This document shows, piece by piece, positions 27,438 through 35,735 of a DNA stretch of 64,000 bases. Both the position numbers and the translations under genes were made by a program. Below the pieces are notes generated by a model that had not been told where the DNA came from, did not search any database, and saw nothing but the letters and a program-made list of their open reading frames with translations. Source of the DNA: Pseudoalteromonas haloplanktis ATCC 14393 (GTDB taxonomy: Bacteria > Pseudomonadota > Gammaproteobacteria > Enterobacterales > Alteromonadaceae); contig NZ_AHCA01000002.1 of the NCBI RefSeq assembly GCF_000238355.1, forward strand, positions 372,001 through 436,000, written 5' to 3'. Position 1 is the stretch's first letter, and each line of letters begins with the position of its first letter.

Positions 27438-27623
27438 GTTACTGCTCCGTTATTATATAAATAAATTTATTTTGCTGTTAGTGCCCTAAGGCTAAAGGTT
27501 TTGCCACAAAAATGGAAGTGAAATGTTTGTTGCAATTTGTACGCTGAGCTTTTATTGAAGTGAACCTTCTTCACATATAAATACAAAGTTAACCGCAAAA
27601 TAACTTATACTCGTTTCATGTAT

Positions 27624-28319
27624 TTAACTTTTAGCTGATTTGTCAATAAGACGCTGAAACTGCCCCAAAGAAATTAAATGCGAATAAATAGCCTCAAGCA
27701 TGCCATTTTTTTGTAATGAGAGTAAATCGTCATCACTTAATGCATTCAATAACTCTCGGTCGACCGAAAATAAACCGGAAATCTGCTGCTTGTTTCCATC
27801 CCCTAAATCAAACTTAAAGCGTTGTTCAATAAGCAAACCTAATTCATTTAGCGTTTCAATAAACTGATTGCAAATCACTTCTTGTTCAGCTAAGTGCTTT
27901 AATTGCTTTTGCTTTTCAAGCATATACGCAGATGGTTGCCCATCACCAGCAACTAAAGCAACCCCTTCACCTAGATCATTCAACTCATCTGAATTAATCG
28001 CAATTACGATGTCCCCTTCAGCATTTTTTGCTAACGAAAAAGGGTACTTAGATATATTTTGCGGGACATAAACCGTTTCAAAGTGACCATCATCGATAAA
28101 TACATTAGAGCCTGCTTGCAAACCTAAAATAGCCACCATATGATAACTATCTGTTTTTGATTTAATAAAAGAAATTGGGAAGTTTAGTGCTACCTTTGCA
28201 ATTTCGCTAGGTACTATACTTACCATGTGAAGATGGCTAGCGTGTGAATATTCCTCACTAATTTTAACAGAATATTTTTTATGTTTTTCTAAGCTAAATA
28301 TTTCATAATTTTCTGACAT
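27624..28319 (-). CDS. SapC-family protein 2
   Basis: A 231-residue paralogue of SapC-1. FPISFIKSKTDSYHMVAILGLQAGSNVFI and YPFSLAKNAEGDIVIAINSDEL line up with the same parts of the first protein, and the ends (LLSLQKNGMLEAIYSHLISLGQFQRLI) also correspond. A 186-base spacer separates the two genes, so each could have its own promoter. It is divergent from the cupin-like gene with a 63-base spacer. Role unknown; the pair probably arose by duplication. Confidence 0.78.
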   Translation of the reverse strand: MSENYEIFSLEKHKKYSVKISEEYSHASHLHMVSIVPSEIAKVALNFPISFIKSKTDSYHMVAILGLQAGSNVFIDDGHFETVYVPQNISKYPFSLAKNAEGDIVIAINSDELNDLGEGVALVAGDGQPSAYMLEKQKQLKHLAEQEVICNQFIETLNELGLLIEQRFKFDLGDGNKQQISGLFSVDRELLNALSDDDLLSLQKNGMLEAIYSHLISLGQFQRLIDKSAKS

Positions 28320-28382
28320 AAATCACTCATCTATATGTTATTATTTTACTAAAAATAACATGTATTCAAGGTAAGTTAAAGG

Positions 28383-29387
28383 ATGAAAATACAACGAATT
28401 AATGTTGCAGAAATTGATAACTTAAAACGTTATCTTGAAAGAAAAGACACACCAATAATTTTAACCAATTTATTTGATAGTTGGCCATCATTAGAAATTG
28501 CAAAACATTCTAAAGAAAGAATATTACAACATTTAATAAGCCAAGCAAAAAATGAGCTTGTTAATACTTTAGTTATTGATGAAAAACACAATGGATTAAT
28601 AGGTTTTTCAGATGATACTTTTGAGGCATATACTTTTAAAAAGTACGATGCTCCTTTTCCTGCTGTACTTAAAAAGCTGATCCTTAATTTAAAGTTGAAT
28701 AATAGCGATGTCATTGCAGTGCAAAGTGCTCTAGTTAAAGATTGCTTAACTTCATTTTTAAACAATAACCCTTCTCCAGACTTTTTAGCAAATATTGACC
28801 CTCGAATTTGGATAGGCAATGCCACAACAGTGCCAGGACACTATGATTGCGAGCATAATATAGCTTTAAACCTTTGTGGAAAAAGAACTTTTTACCTGCT
28901 ACCTGCCGAAGCTATTTCAAATTTATATGTGGCGCCACTGGATTTTTCCATAGCAGGGCCCGCCGTTAGTCAGGTCGATTTTTCGCAACCAGATCTGACT
29001 AAGTTTCCAAAATTTTCTAATGTAAAAGATCAAGTGTTAAAAGCATCATTAAATGAAGGAGAGGCTTTATTTATTCCACCACTGTGGTGGCATAATGTAA
29101 AAGCAACTGAAAAAATTAATATATTAATTAATTATTGGTGGAAAAATGAAATCAATGAACAGGGTATAAACAGCGATTATTCTGATAGTTTATTACACAG
29201 CATTTTAACAATTAGGCATTTACCTGAGCACCAGAGAAAGTCATGGCAAAAAATATTTGATTATTATGTTTTTAATAAATCAGATCCTTTCAATAACAAA
29301 ACTAAAAGTTATGACGGTATATTAAGTGGCAACAAAAGCAAAATAGAGCAGGCATATAAAGCTCTAGCTTCAAGAATAAAAAATTAA
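28383..29387 (+). CDS. Cupin-8/JmjC-like protein (putative Fe/2-oxoglutarate oxygenase)
   Basis: A 334-residue protein with a C-terminal cupin fold. The iron facial triad is visible as H153-x-D155 in PGHYDCEHN and H237 in PPLWWHNVKA, and LCGKRTFYLLPAE has the lysine-containing strand typical of the factor-inhibiting-HIF/JmjC group. Such proteins are 2-oxoglutarate oxygenases that hydroxylate protein side chains, but the target here is unknown. No signal peptide. ATG 28383 is preceded by AAGG. It is divergent from SapC-2 and convergent with the fifth TBDR; this grouping is recurrent in Alteromonadales. Confidence 0.8.
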   Translation: MKIQRINVAEIDNLKRYLERKDTPIILTNLFDSWPSLEIAKHSKERILQHLISQAKNELVNTLVIDEKHNGLIGFSDDTFEAYTFKKYDAPFPAVLKKLILNLKLNNSDVIAVQSALVKDCLTSFLNNNPSPDFLANIDPRIWIGNATTVPGHYDCEHNIALNLCGKRTFYLLPAEAISNLYVAPLDFSIAGPAVSQVDFSQPDLTKFPKFSNVKDQVLKASLNEGEALFIPPLWWHNVKATEKINILINYWWKNEINEQGINSDYSDSLLHSILTIRHLPEHQRKSWQKIFDYYVFNKSDPFNNKTKSYDGILSGNKSKIEQAYKALASRIKN

Positions 29388-29524
29388 AACACTCAGTTTT
29401 ATGGAAGTTTAAAACACGCCATTTAAATAACTAAATTCATTAATAATAATTTAATTACTATATTATTTAACTTGAACTTATAAGTAATTTAACTCATGAA
29501 AATGATAGTGTGTAATAGCACATT
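29388..29524. other. AT-rich spacer after the cupin-like gene
   Basis: No gene or clear terminator. The stretch ends at the second fold-back repeat copy. Confidence 0.4.
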
Positions 29525-29686
29525 ATACCAATCGTGTTAAGTTACTGACCATTTATAGCGACAGGTAAATGGAGTGATAACAAGGCATAAATTTTGACAT
29601 GTAGTTGTTCTACATGAAAAATTTATAACGCAGTTAGCGCTTTATTTAGCCCGCTAGAATGGTTAAATATTTAAGTCGATTGGTAT
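29525..29686. repeat. Fold-back repeat, copy 2 (162 bp)
   Basis: Perfect terminal inverted repeats ATACCAATCG and CGATTGGTAT. The two halves are imperfect complements along their whole length, with the hairpin tip CATGTAG-TTGTT-CTACATG. It is almost identical to copy 3 and about 15 bp longer than copy 1. Confidence 0.88.
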
Positions 29687-29708
29687 TAGTATAGCAAGCA
29701 GGATAAAC

Positions 29709-29738
29709 AAAAAATGCCGCTAAGTTGCGGCATTTTTT
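29709..29738 (-). terminator. Terminator of the fifth TBDR
   Basis: AAAAAATGCCGC and GCGGCATTTTTT pair perfectly around a six-base loop, 15 bases after the TBDR stop. It could also stop transcription from the other side. Confidence 0.88.
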
Positions 29739-29752
29739 ATATGAGTTGAATC

Positions 29753-32401
29753 TTAGAAGCGGAAATTAGCACCAAGAACAAATCGGCGACCATTTTCATA
29801 AATTGATAGAACTCGGTCTTTACTTGTATTGTACTCAACTACTTTTTCATTCGTTAAGTTAATACCTTCAAACACAACAGAAATATTTTCTGTAACATTT
29901 ACAGTTGTAGTGAAGTCTAATTGACCATAGTCATCATTCCATAGCTCTGCGCCTGAAGAATGTAGACCTTTGTACCATTCAGTACGATAGTTGTACATTG
30001 CACGCACTGAAAATAAGTCATCTTCATAAAATGCTGAAGCGTTTAACATATTTTCTGATGCGCCCATTACTAAGCCAGAACCCGGGTTCATAACATCACG
30101 TTCGCCATCATTTTTTGCATCAGTATAAGTATAGTTCGCTGATACACCAAAACCACCACCTAAGTCATACTGCAATGTAGCTTCTAGACCTGTAGTCGTT
30201 CCACCAGGACCATTTTCTGGACGTGTTACTGTCGCACTGATCCACATATCTTCTTCTTGGTCGTAGAAGTCTTGCATGTAGGTACCAGAGGTTTGGTAGC
30301 TTTCAATATCTTTATAAAATAATGTTATTGCAAAAAGTGATGCTTCATCAAAATAAAATTCCCATGCAGCATCAAACTGATTAGCTAACTGTGGGTCTAA
30401 GTTAGGATTACCCGCTTGCGCTGTTGGGTTATCTTCACCTAAATCACCAGGTGCTGTAATTGGTGAGATATCAAAAAAGTTAGGACGAGCCATTGTTCTT
30501 GCCGCTGATAAGCGAACAATTTGATCTTCAGCTAAATCATATGACAAGTTAAAGTTAGGTAAAATTTCAGTATAACTACGCGATTCTGTTACCCACTCAA
30601 GCGTTGATGGAACTAAATCAGGATTCAAGCCTGGATTATCAACTGTTAATAGACCTGCTGAATCAGAAGAGAATAAATAACCTGAAGAGTCTTGATCAGT
30701 CTTCGCAACACGAACACCTATGTTACCTCGGAAATCATCACCAGAGAAGTCACCCTGAATGTAATATGAGGTCTTTTTCTCTTCAACTGCAAATATTTCG
30801 CCAAGTACTTTGTGTGCTGCATATGATGCGTCTGGACCTAAGCCAAGTTCAAACATTTTAGCGCTGTTATGCGTTAATTGCTGCGTGATATCACCATTTA
30901 CAACATCAGCACCTACTGAATCAGAACCAATAGCAAGGTCACATTGTGCTAAAGTAGGGCAATCAGTACCAATAATTTGGCTCATGTAGTTAGCACTAAC
31001 ACCATCGTTTGCATAACCCCAGTGCCAGCTGTACGCTTCTCTATCTTGAGTACGTTTCTGGTCACGATACTTCACACCCACTTTAATAGCAGTGAATGCG
31101 CCCATATCAACAGGAATATCAAAATCTACTTGACCATAACTTTCTTCGTCTGTCGTTGGCTTATTACCACCCCAGATCCAGCCGCCATTAAATTTAGAAG
31201 GATCAGTACCATCAACACCTGCATTAACCGTTGGTGTGCTTCCCGTTAAATCAAAGTTATAATCGCCTTGACCACCATACTCCCAAGACGTTTCATTCAA
31301 AGTACCACCTTCAGCCTCGGTTGTACCTAACTCAACATTCATGCTGAAAGAATCTGTTGCAAAATCAATATCTAAATGAATTGAGCTTGTGTCAGTGCTT
31401 GAAATACGGTTAATGTGATTCCAGCGAACATCAGTACCACCACTTCCATACACAGCATTTTCCCCTTCGTAACTTAGGGTAGCGTTAGATGCTGGATTCA
31501 TAAGTAGATAGTTTGAGTTCGTGTTATTCACATCCATATTTGAATCTAAGATGTTTAAAGTAGCACTAAAATCATCTGATGGTGCAAATTGAATTGCTGT
31601 AAATAATGTTGTTCTTTCACGGTCTTGACGGAATACTGGTACACCCATAGTACGAGGTGTGTATGTACCATCATCTTGTGCATCCCAACCTAGCACTTCA
31701 AAGCCTTCACGACGAACTGTACGGTCTGATTTAGAGCCAGAAACTAAAATACCAAACTTTTCATCTTCATTTTTCCATGAAAATAAACCTTCAATTAGTG
31801 GGTCATGCTCTTCAGATGTTTCTGAATATTGGCTTTGAAGGTTGATGTGAGTCGTACCAGAGTCTAAGTCCAGAGGTTTACGAGTATGAAGAATTACTGT
31901 ACCACCGATCGAACCTTCGTCTAAACGCGCTTCTGGTGACTTATAAACTTCCAAGTTACTTACCAAAGAAGATGGTAACATAGTGAAGTTAAAGCTACGT
32001 GATGGATTATCAAGAATAAACCAATCAGCTGTACCTACGTTTTGACCATTAAGTAAAGTACGGTTTTTAGTAGGATCAGAACCACGAACAGTGATCTTCT
32101 CACCTTCACCAAACTCTCGACTTACACCAACACCCGTAATACGTGAAAGTGATTCAGCAACGTTTTTATCTGGAAATTTACCAATATCTTCAGCAGTAAT
32201 AGAATCAACAACTGCATTTGCAAAGCGTTTGTTGTTAATATCAGCTTTAGTTGAGGCACGAATACCACGTACTTCAATGACTTCAACGTCTTCTTTGATT
32301 TGCGTTTCTTCAGCTGCGAATGCAGCACCAGTGAATCCGGCACTCATTACAAGACCGATATTTACTGCTAATAAGCTTTTTTTAAAATTTTTAGCTAACA
32401 C
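29753..32401 (-). CDS. TonB-dependent receptor 5 (sugar-type, in LacI-like regulon)
   Basis: An 882-residue TBDR of the same broad group as receptor 1. The signal peptide is MLAKNFKKSLLAVNIGLVMSAGFTGAAFA; the TonB-box/plug start is DVEVIEVRGIRAS, followed by AEDIGKFPDKNVAESLSRITG, ITVRGSDPTKNRTLLNGQ and the ARLDEGSIGGTVILHTRKPL plug end. The C-terminus GRRFVLGANFRF has the terminal Phe. The start codon is GTG at 32401, with AAGGGG eight bases upstream lying in the loop of a small hairpin. Two copies of ATGACARCGYTGTCAT lie 56 and 471 bases upstream, shared with pgi, so import of a glucose-containing saccharide is a fair inference. Confidence 0.88.
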   Translation of the reverse strand: MLAKNFKKSLLAVNIGLVMSAGFTGAAFAAEETQIKEDVEVIEVRGIRASTKADINNKRFANAVVDSITAEDIGKFPDKNVAESLSRITGVGVSREFGEGEKITVRGSDPTKNRTLLNGQNVGTADWFILDNPSRSFNFTMLPSSLVSNLEVYKSPEARLDEGSIGGTVILHTRKPLDLDSGTTHINLQSQYSETSEEHDPLIEGLFSWKNEDEKFGILVSGSKSDRTVRREGFEVLGWDAQDDGTYTPRTMGVPVFRQDRERTTLFTAIQFAPSDDFSATLNILDSNMDVNNTNSNYLLMNPASNATLSYEGENAVYGSGGTDVRWNHINRISSTDTSSIHLDIDFATDSFSMNVELGTTEAEGGTLNETSWEYGGQGDYNFDLTGSTPTVNAGVDGTDPSKFNGGWIWGGNKPTTDEESYGQVDFDIPVDMGAFTAIKVGVKYRDQKRTQDREAYSWHWGYANDGVSANYMSQIIGTDCPTLAQCDLAIGSDSVGADVVNGDITQQLTHNSAKMFELGLGPDASYAAHKVLGEIFAVEEKKTSYYIQGDFSGDDFRGNIGVRVAKTDQDSSGYLFSSDSAGLLTVDNPGLNPDLVPSTLEWVTESRSYTEILPNFNLSYDLAEDQIVRLSAARTMARPNFFDISPITAPGDLGEDNPTAQAGNPNLDPQLANQFDAAWEFYFDEASLFAITLFYKDIESYQTSGTYMQDFYDQEEDMWISATVTRPENGPGGTTTGLEATLQYDLGGGFGVSANYTYTDAKNDGERDVMNPGSGLVMGASENMLNASAFYEDDLFSVRAMYNYRTEWYKGLHSSGAELWNDDYGQLDFTTTVNVTENISVVFEGINLTNEKVVEYNTSKDRVLSIYENGRRFVLGANFRF

Positions 32402-32403
32402 AG

Positions 32404-32418
32404 GATTCCCCTTGAATC
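32404..32418 (-). promoter_or_regulatory. Hairpin with the SD in its loop, TBDR-5
   Basis: On the minus strand GATTC-AAGGG-GAATC forms a five-base-pair stem whose loop holds the SD. It is short, so it may be fortuitous. Confidence 0.35.
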
Positions 32419-32456
32419 ATTTTGTTGGTTTTATTTATCACTTCTGCCCAGTGATG

Positions 32457-32472
32457 ATGACAGCGTTGTCAT
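32457..32472. promoter_or_regulatory. LacI-type operator ATGACAGCGTTGTCAT (copy 1)
   Basis: A 16-bp near-perfect palindrome (one central mismatch) 56 bases upstream of TBDR-5, in a place where it could block its promoter. The same word is at 32872, and variants with ACAACGCTGT are at 37492 and 51995. Confidence 0.75.
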
Positions 32473-32871
32473 CTAGTAACAAACCATACACTCTAAATTA
32501 CAATTGTGCTACATCTTTTTAGCTATATTGTGTAAAAAAATAGCTATAAAAACACTAAGCAATTGAAATTAAAAGAAATAAAAATAATGAACTTTATGGA
32601 TTGTTACTTTTTAACGGCGTGAATATAACATGAATATGTCAAAAAAGAGAAAAGCAAATGTACGATTTTAGGTAATTTTAAGATTTTTGATAAGTCAAAG
32701 TGTAAAAAAAACGTTCCACCTGATCCTTACAAGTGGAACAATACTCGTTTAAACTACAATAATATTAATTCGATTAGCTGTAATAAAACGCACCTATTGA
32801 CACTCATTATTTGGTAAATTAGGGCAAATAATCTACCTAAGGGGAACTTGAGTAAATGGTTATCAATATCA

Positions 32872-32887
32872 ATGACAGCGTTGTCAT
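32872..32887. promoter_or_regulatory. LacI-type operator ATGACAGCGTTGTCAT (copy 2)
   Basis: Identical to copy 1 over 16 bp and extended to AATGACAGCGTTGTCATT. It lies 415 bases from copy 1, upstream of the same receptor. Two distant operators allow repression by looping; no other gene starts nearby. Confidence 0.7.
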
Positions 32888-32980
32888 TTTTCAATTATAA
32901 AGACCTATACTACTTATGTCTACCTTTATTTCGTGAGTATTCCATTTATCGTAGCTAACTATCGAAAGAATACATTAAGG

Positions 32981-33126
32981 TCAATCGTGTTAACTCAGAC
33001 TATTTGCAGTGACTGATAGACACAGTAATAACAAGGTGAAATTTTTGACATGTTACTGTTCTACTTAAAAATTCATAACGCTGTCAACGTCTTAGTTTAA
33101 GTTAAACATTTAATCGATTAGTGTCA
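32981..33126. repeat. Decayed fold-back repeat, copy 4
   Basis: TCAATCGTGTTAACT at the left and TTTAATCGATTAGTGTC at the right, with GTAATAACAAGGTGAAATTT, ACATGTTACTGTTCTAC and AAAATTCATAACGC inside, follow the order of copies 2 and 3 but with many changes. It is an old, diverged member of the family. Confidence 0.6.
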
Positions 33127-33193
33127 GGTGGCAATTTTCACATAAACTCAAGTGTGCAGCCTCAGCTATACAATGAGCTAATTTTAGCTGAAA

Positions 33194-33225
33194 ACAAAAA
33201 ATGCAGACTTAAAAGTCTGCATTTT
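33194..33225 (-). terminator. Terminator of zwf-pgl
   Basis: AAAATGCAGACTT (33198-33210) and AAGTCTGCATTTT (33213-33225) form a long stem; the minus strand continues TTTTTTG. It lies 22 bases after the pgl stop. Confidence 0.82.
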
Positions 33226-33247
33226 AAAGTGTTGAGCAACTATATAC

Positions 33248-33958
33248 TTATGGTGCCCAATAAACTTCAATATTAATGCTTGGGTGATTTAATACTGCAC
33301 GCAACGGCATATCATTGACATCACCACCAGCTTTTGCAGCTTTATAAACAGCTAGCTTTTCTTCACCGCTTATCAACAACTTAACAACTTTAGATTGGGC
33401 TATGGCTGCCAACGTCAAAGTCATACGCTCAGTAATACTGCCTGTCACGTCACTTTCAATAGCGTTAATTGCACATACCAAGTCTGATGTCGTTAGTCCG
33501 TATTCAAGACCTTTAGCATGTGGAAATAATGAAGCTGTATGGCCGTCAGGACCCATCCCCAAAATAGTCACATCAAATGGACGTTTAAGCTGCTGATATG
33601 CGGCTTCACATTCTGCGCTGCCCTGCTGAGCTGTAGCAGCACTATTCTTCATTGTGATAAAGTTTGCATCGGCGCCATGGTTTTGTAGTAATGTGCTTTT
33701 TATGAACGCTTCATTACTTTTATCATGCTCTGCATCAACCCAGCGCTCATCGACCATGGCAACGTCGATTTTCGCCCAATCTAAAGCTAAATTAGATAAG
33801 TGTTTATATGCAGGTGCAGGAGATGAACCACCTGATACCATAAGTACTGCACGTCCACTCGCTTCAATACCATCAACTAGGCTTTGTTCAAGCGTTGCTG
33901 ATAACTCTGCTGTTAATGCATCTTTTGAGTCAAAAAACTTTTCTACGATGGTTGCCAT
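33248..33958 (-). CDS. pgl: 6-phosphogluconolactonase
   Basis: A 236-residue cytosolic enzyme that opens 6-phosphoglucono-lactone, the product of Zwf. It is of the DevB/NagB-like type: VMVSGGSSPAPAYKHL near 40-54, VAMVDERWVDAEHDKSNEAFIKSTLL, and LGMGPDGHTASLFPH near 130-147, which carries the active-site region. It starts two bases after the zwf stop, so the genes form one operon ended by the terminator at 33194. edd and eda, often next to these genes, are not in this window. Confidence 0.93.
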   Translation of the reverse strand: MATIVEKFFDSKDALTAELSATLEQSLVDGIEASGRAVLMVSGGSSPAPAYKHLSNLALDWAKIDVAMVDERWVDAEHDKSNEAFIKSTLLQNHGADANFITMKNSAATAQQGSAECEAAYQQLKRPFDVTILGMGPDGHTASLFPHAKGLEYGLTTSDLVCAINAIESDVTGSITERMTLTLAAIAQSKVVKLLISGEEKLAVYKAAKAGGDVNDMPLRAVLNHPSINIEVYWAP

Positions 33959-33960
33959 GC

Positions 33961-35433
33961 TTATACCTTATCGCCAGTGTTAAACCAAACATGGTTATTT
34001 TCAGCTAATAATTCGTCAGCATCATCTGGTCCCCAGCTACCAGCACGGTATAAGGCCGGTTTACCTTTTTCTTGCCAACGCTCAATAATAGGGTCAATCC
34101 ATTTCCATGCCTGACGTACTTCGTCACGATGTATAAACAATGATGGGTTATTTGCTGCAGCATCAAGCATTAAACGTTTGTACGCATCGGAGTGAAAACC
34201 ATTACTATAAGCTTGGGAAAGCTCAATATTCATAGTTACAGGCTCAAGTTGCATCTCAAGATTATCAAGACGTTTTGACATCAAGGTTAATTGAATTGTC
34301 TCTTCAGGTTGCAGACGAATAACTAAGCGGTTTGGTTCAATTTTTCCTACGTTATCGCCGTACACGTTATGTGAAACTTTTTTGTATTCAACCACAATTT
34401 CAGCACAACGTTTAGCCATACGCTTACCTGTACGCAAGTAAAATGGCACACCAGCCCAACGCCAGTTATCAATGTGCGCACGAATAGCAACGAAGGTTTC
34501 TGTCTTACTCGAACCTTCATTAAGTTCTTCAAGGTAACCTGGAACTATTTTACCCGCTAAATCGCCTGGTACATATTGACCACGAATAATATTGTCGTCT
34601 ACATCCGTTCCTACAAGTGGACGAAGTGACTCTAATACTTTTAATTTTTCAGTACGAATACTGCTGGCATTTAATTTGTTTGGTGATTCCATTGCCACTA
34701 AACATAGCAACTGTAATAAATGGTTTTGCACCATATCACGTAATGCACCGGCTTTATCGTAAAAACCAGCGCGACTTTCAAGGCCTACGGTTTCAGATAA
34801 GCTGATTTGAATATTATCAATTGATTTAGCATCCCACATATTTTCAAATATTGAATTTGAAAAGCGCAATGCCATTAAATTCTGAACGGTTTCTTTACCC
34901 AAGTAGTGATCGATACGGAAAATTTGCTCTTCAGTAAAATACTCAGCAATTTTTGCATTGATCTCTTCAGCCGAGCTACCGCAATAGCCTATTGGCTTTT
35001 CGACTACAACACGAGATGTTGGTGTGATAAGACCTTTCGTGGATAATATTTCACAACAACTGCCATAAACGGCTGGAGGAAGTGACAAATAAAATACGCG
35101 AGATTTATCTTCATCATGTTCATTAAGAATTGTTTTTAGTTTGTCCCAATCGTCATCCGCTTCGGTAACGTTAGTTACGACAGGTACTAAACACGCGGAA
35201 AAAGCTTTCCAGTCTTTGGCGTTAAACTCACCTTTACTTAAAAACTCTTTTAATGCTTGGTGAGCTGTTTCTATATATTCCGCACGTTTACTTTCTTCAC
35301 GAACCGTCGGTAAAATACGTGAACCTTGCGGAAGGTTGCCTTCTTGATATGCGCGATACATTGCTGGTAATAATTTGCGTAATGCAAGATCACCACCGCC
35401 CCCAAAAATTACAATATCAAAAGGATTTAGCAT
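33961..35433 (-). CDS. zwf: Glucose-6-phosphate 1-dehydrogenase
   Basis: A 490-residue enzyme that oxidises glucose 6-phosphate with NADP, the entry to the Entner-Doudoroff and pentose phosphate pathways. The nucleotide-binding start is VIFGGGGDLALRKLLPA, the active-site signature is FRIDHYLGKETVQN, and the length is normal for the family. GAGAGT lies upstream of ATG 35433 as SD. It is followed two bases later by pgl and is preceded by the pgi gene in the same direction after a 302-base spacer that contains a long imperfect hairpin. Confidence 0.95.
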   Translation of the reverse strand: MLNPFDIVIFGGGGDLALRKLLPAMYRAYQEGNLPQGSRILPTVREESKRAEYIETAHQALKEFLSKGEFNAKDWKAFSACLVPVVTNVTEADDDWDKLKTILNEHDEDKSRVFYLSLPPAVYGSCCEILSTKGLITPTSRVVVEKPIGYCGSSAEEINAKIAEYFTEEQIFRIDHYLGKETVQNLMALRFSNSIFENMWDAKSIDNIQISLSETVGLESRAGFYDKAGALRDMVQNHLLQLLCLVAMESPNKLNASSIRTEKLKVLESLRPLVGTDVDDNIIRGQYVPGDLAGKIVPGYLEELNEGSSKTETFVAIRAHIDNWRWAGVPFYLRTGKRMAKRCAEIVVEYKKVSHNVYGDNVGKIEPNRLVIRLQPEETIQLTLMSKRLDNLEMQLEPVTMNIELSQAYSNGFHSDAYKRLMLDAAANNPSLFIHRDEVRQAWKWIDPIIERWQEKGKPALYRAGSWGPDDADELLAENNHVWFNTGDKV

Positions 35434-35624
35434 AATTTACTCTCTACGTTTGCTATGCCTCGTTGTCGACTATCTGTTATTGATAGTACAGGCATACATT
35501 CTTATTGTTTAGATGATGTCAGCTTTTTGGCATCGTGATCGAGAAAAAGCCTGTTGAATTCGCTTGTCTTTAGTGCTGAATATTGTTCCAGCTTTACTCA
35601 TAGTAAACTGGTAATTAAATGAGT

Positions 35625-35668
35625 CTTAGGGGCTCTGTATATCCTCTCACAAATACACAGGCCCTAAG
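35625..35668 (-). other. Imperfect hairpin between pgi and zwf
   Basis: CTTAGGGGCTCTGTAT (35625-35640) faces ATACACAGGCCCTAAG (35653-35668); all but two positions can pair. It sits 67 bases after the pgi stop and about 190 bases before zwf and has no T-run. It could be a weak pgi terminator, an mRNA-processing site or an operator. GGTAATTAAATGAGT at 35610-35624 matches 11 of 15 bases of the HexR motif TGTAATTAAATTACA, only a weak hint. The rest of the 302-base spacer shows nothing further. Confidence 0.45.
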
Positions 35669-35735
35669 AACTCCAGCGCTACCCGTTCAAAGGTATTTGG
35701 TTGCACAATACAACTCATTATACTGTGCGAATTTT

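Noticed and set aside
33075..33087. A fifth LacI-type operator, CATAACGCTGTCAA, inside repeat copy 4
   Set aside because: Only half of the palindrome matches, and it lies where other repeat copies have ATAACGCAGTTAGC, so it is probably drift of the repeat.
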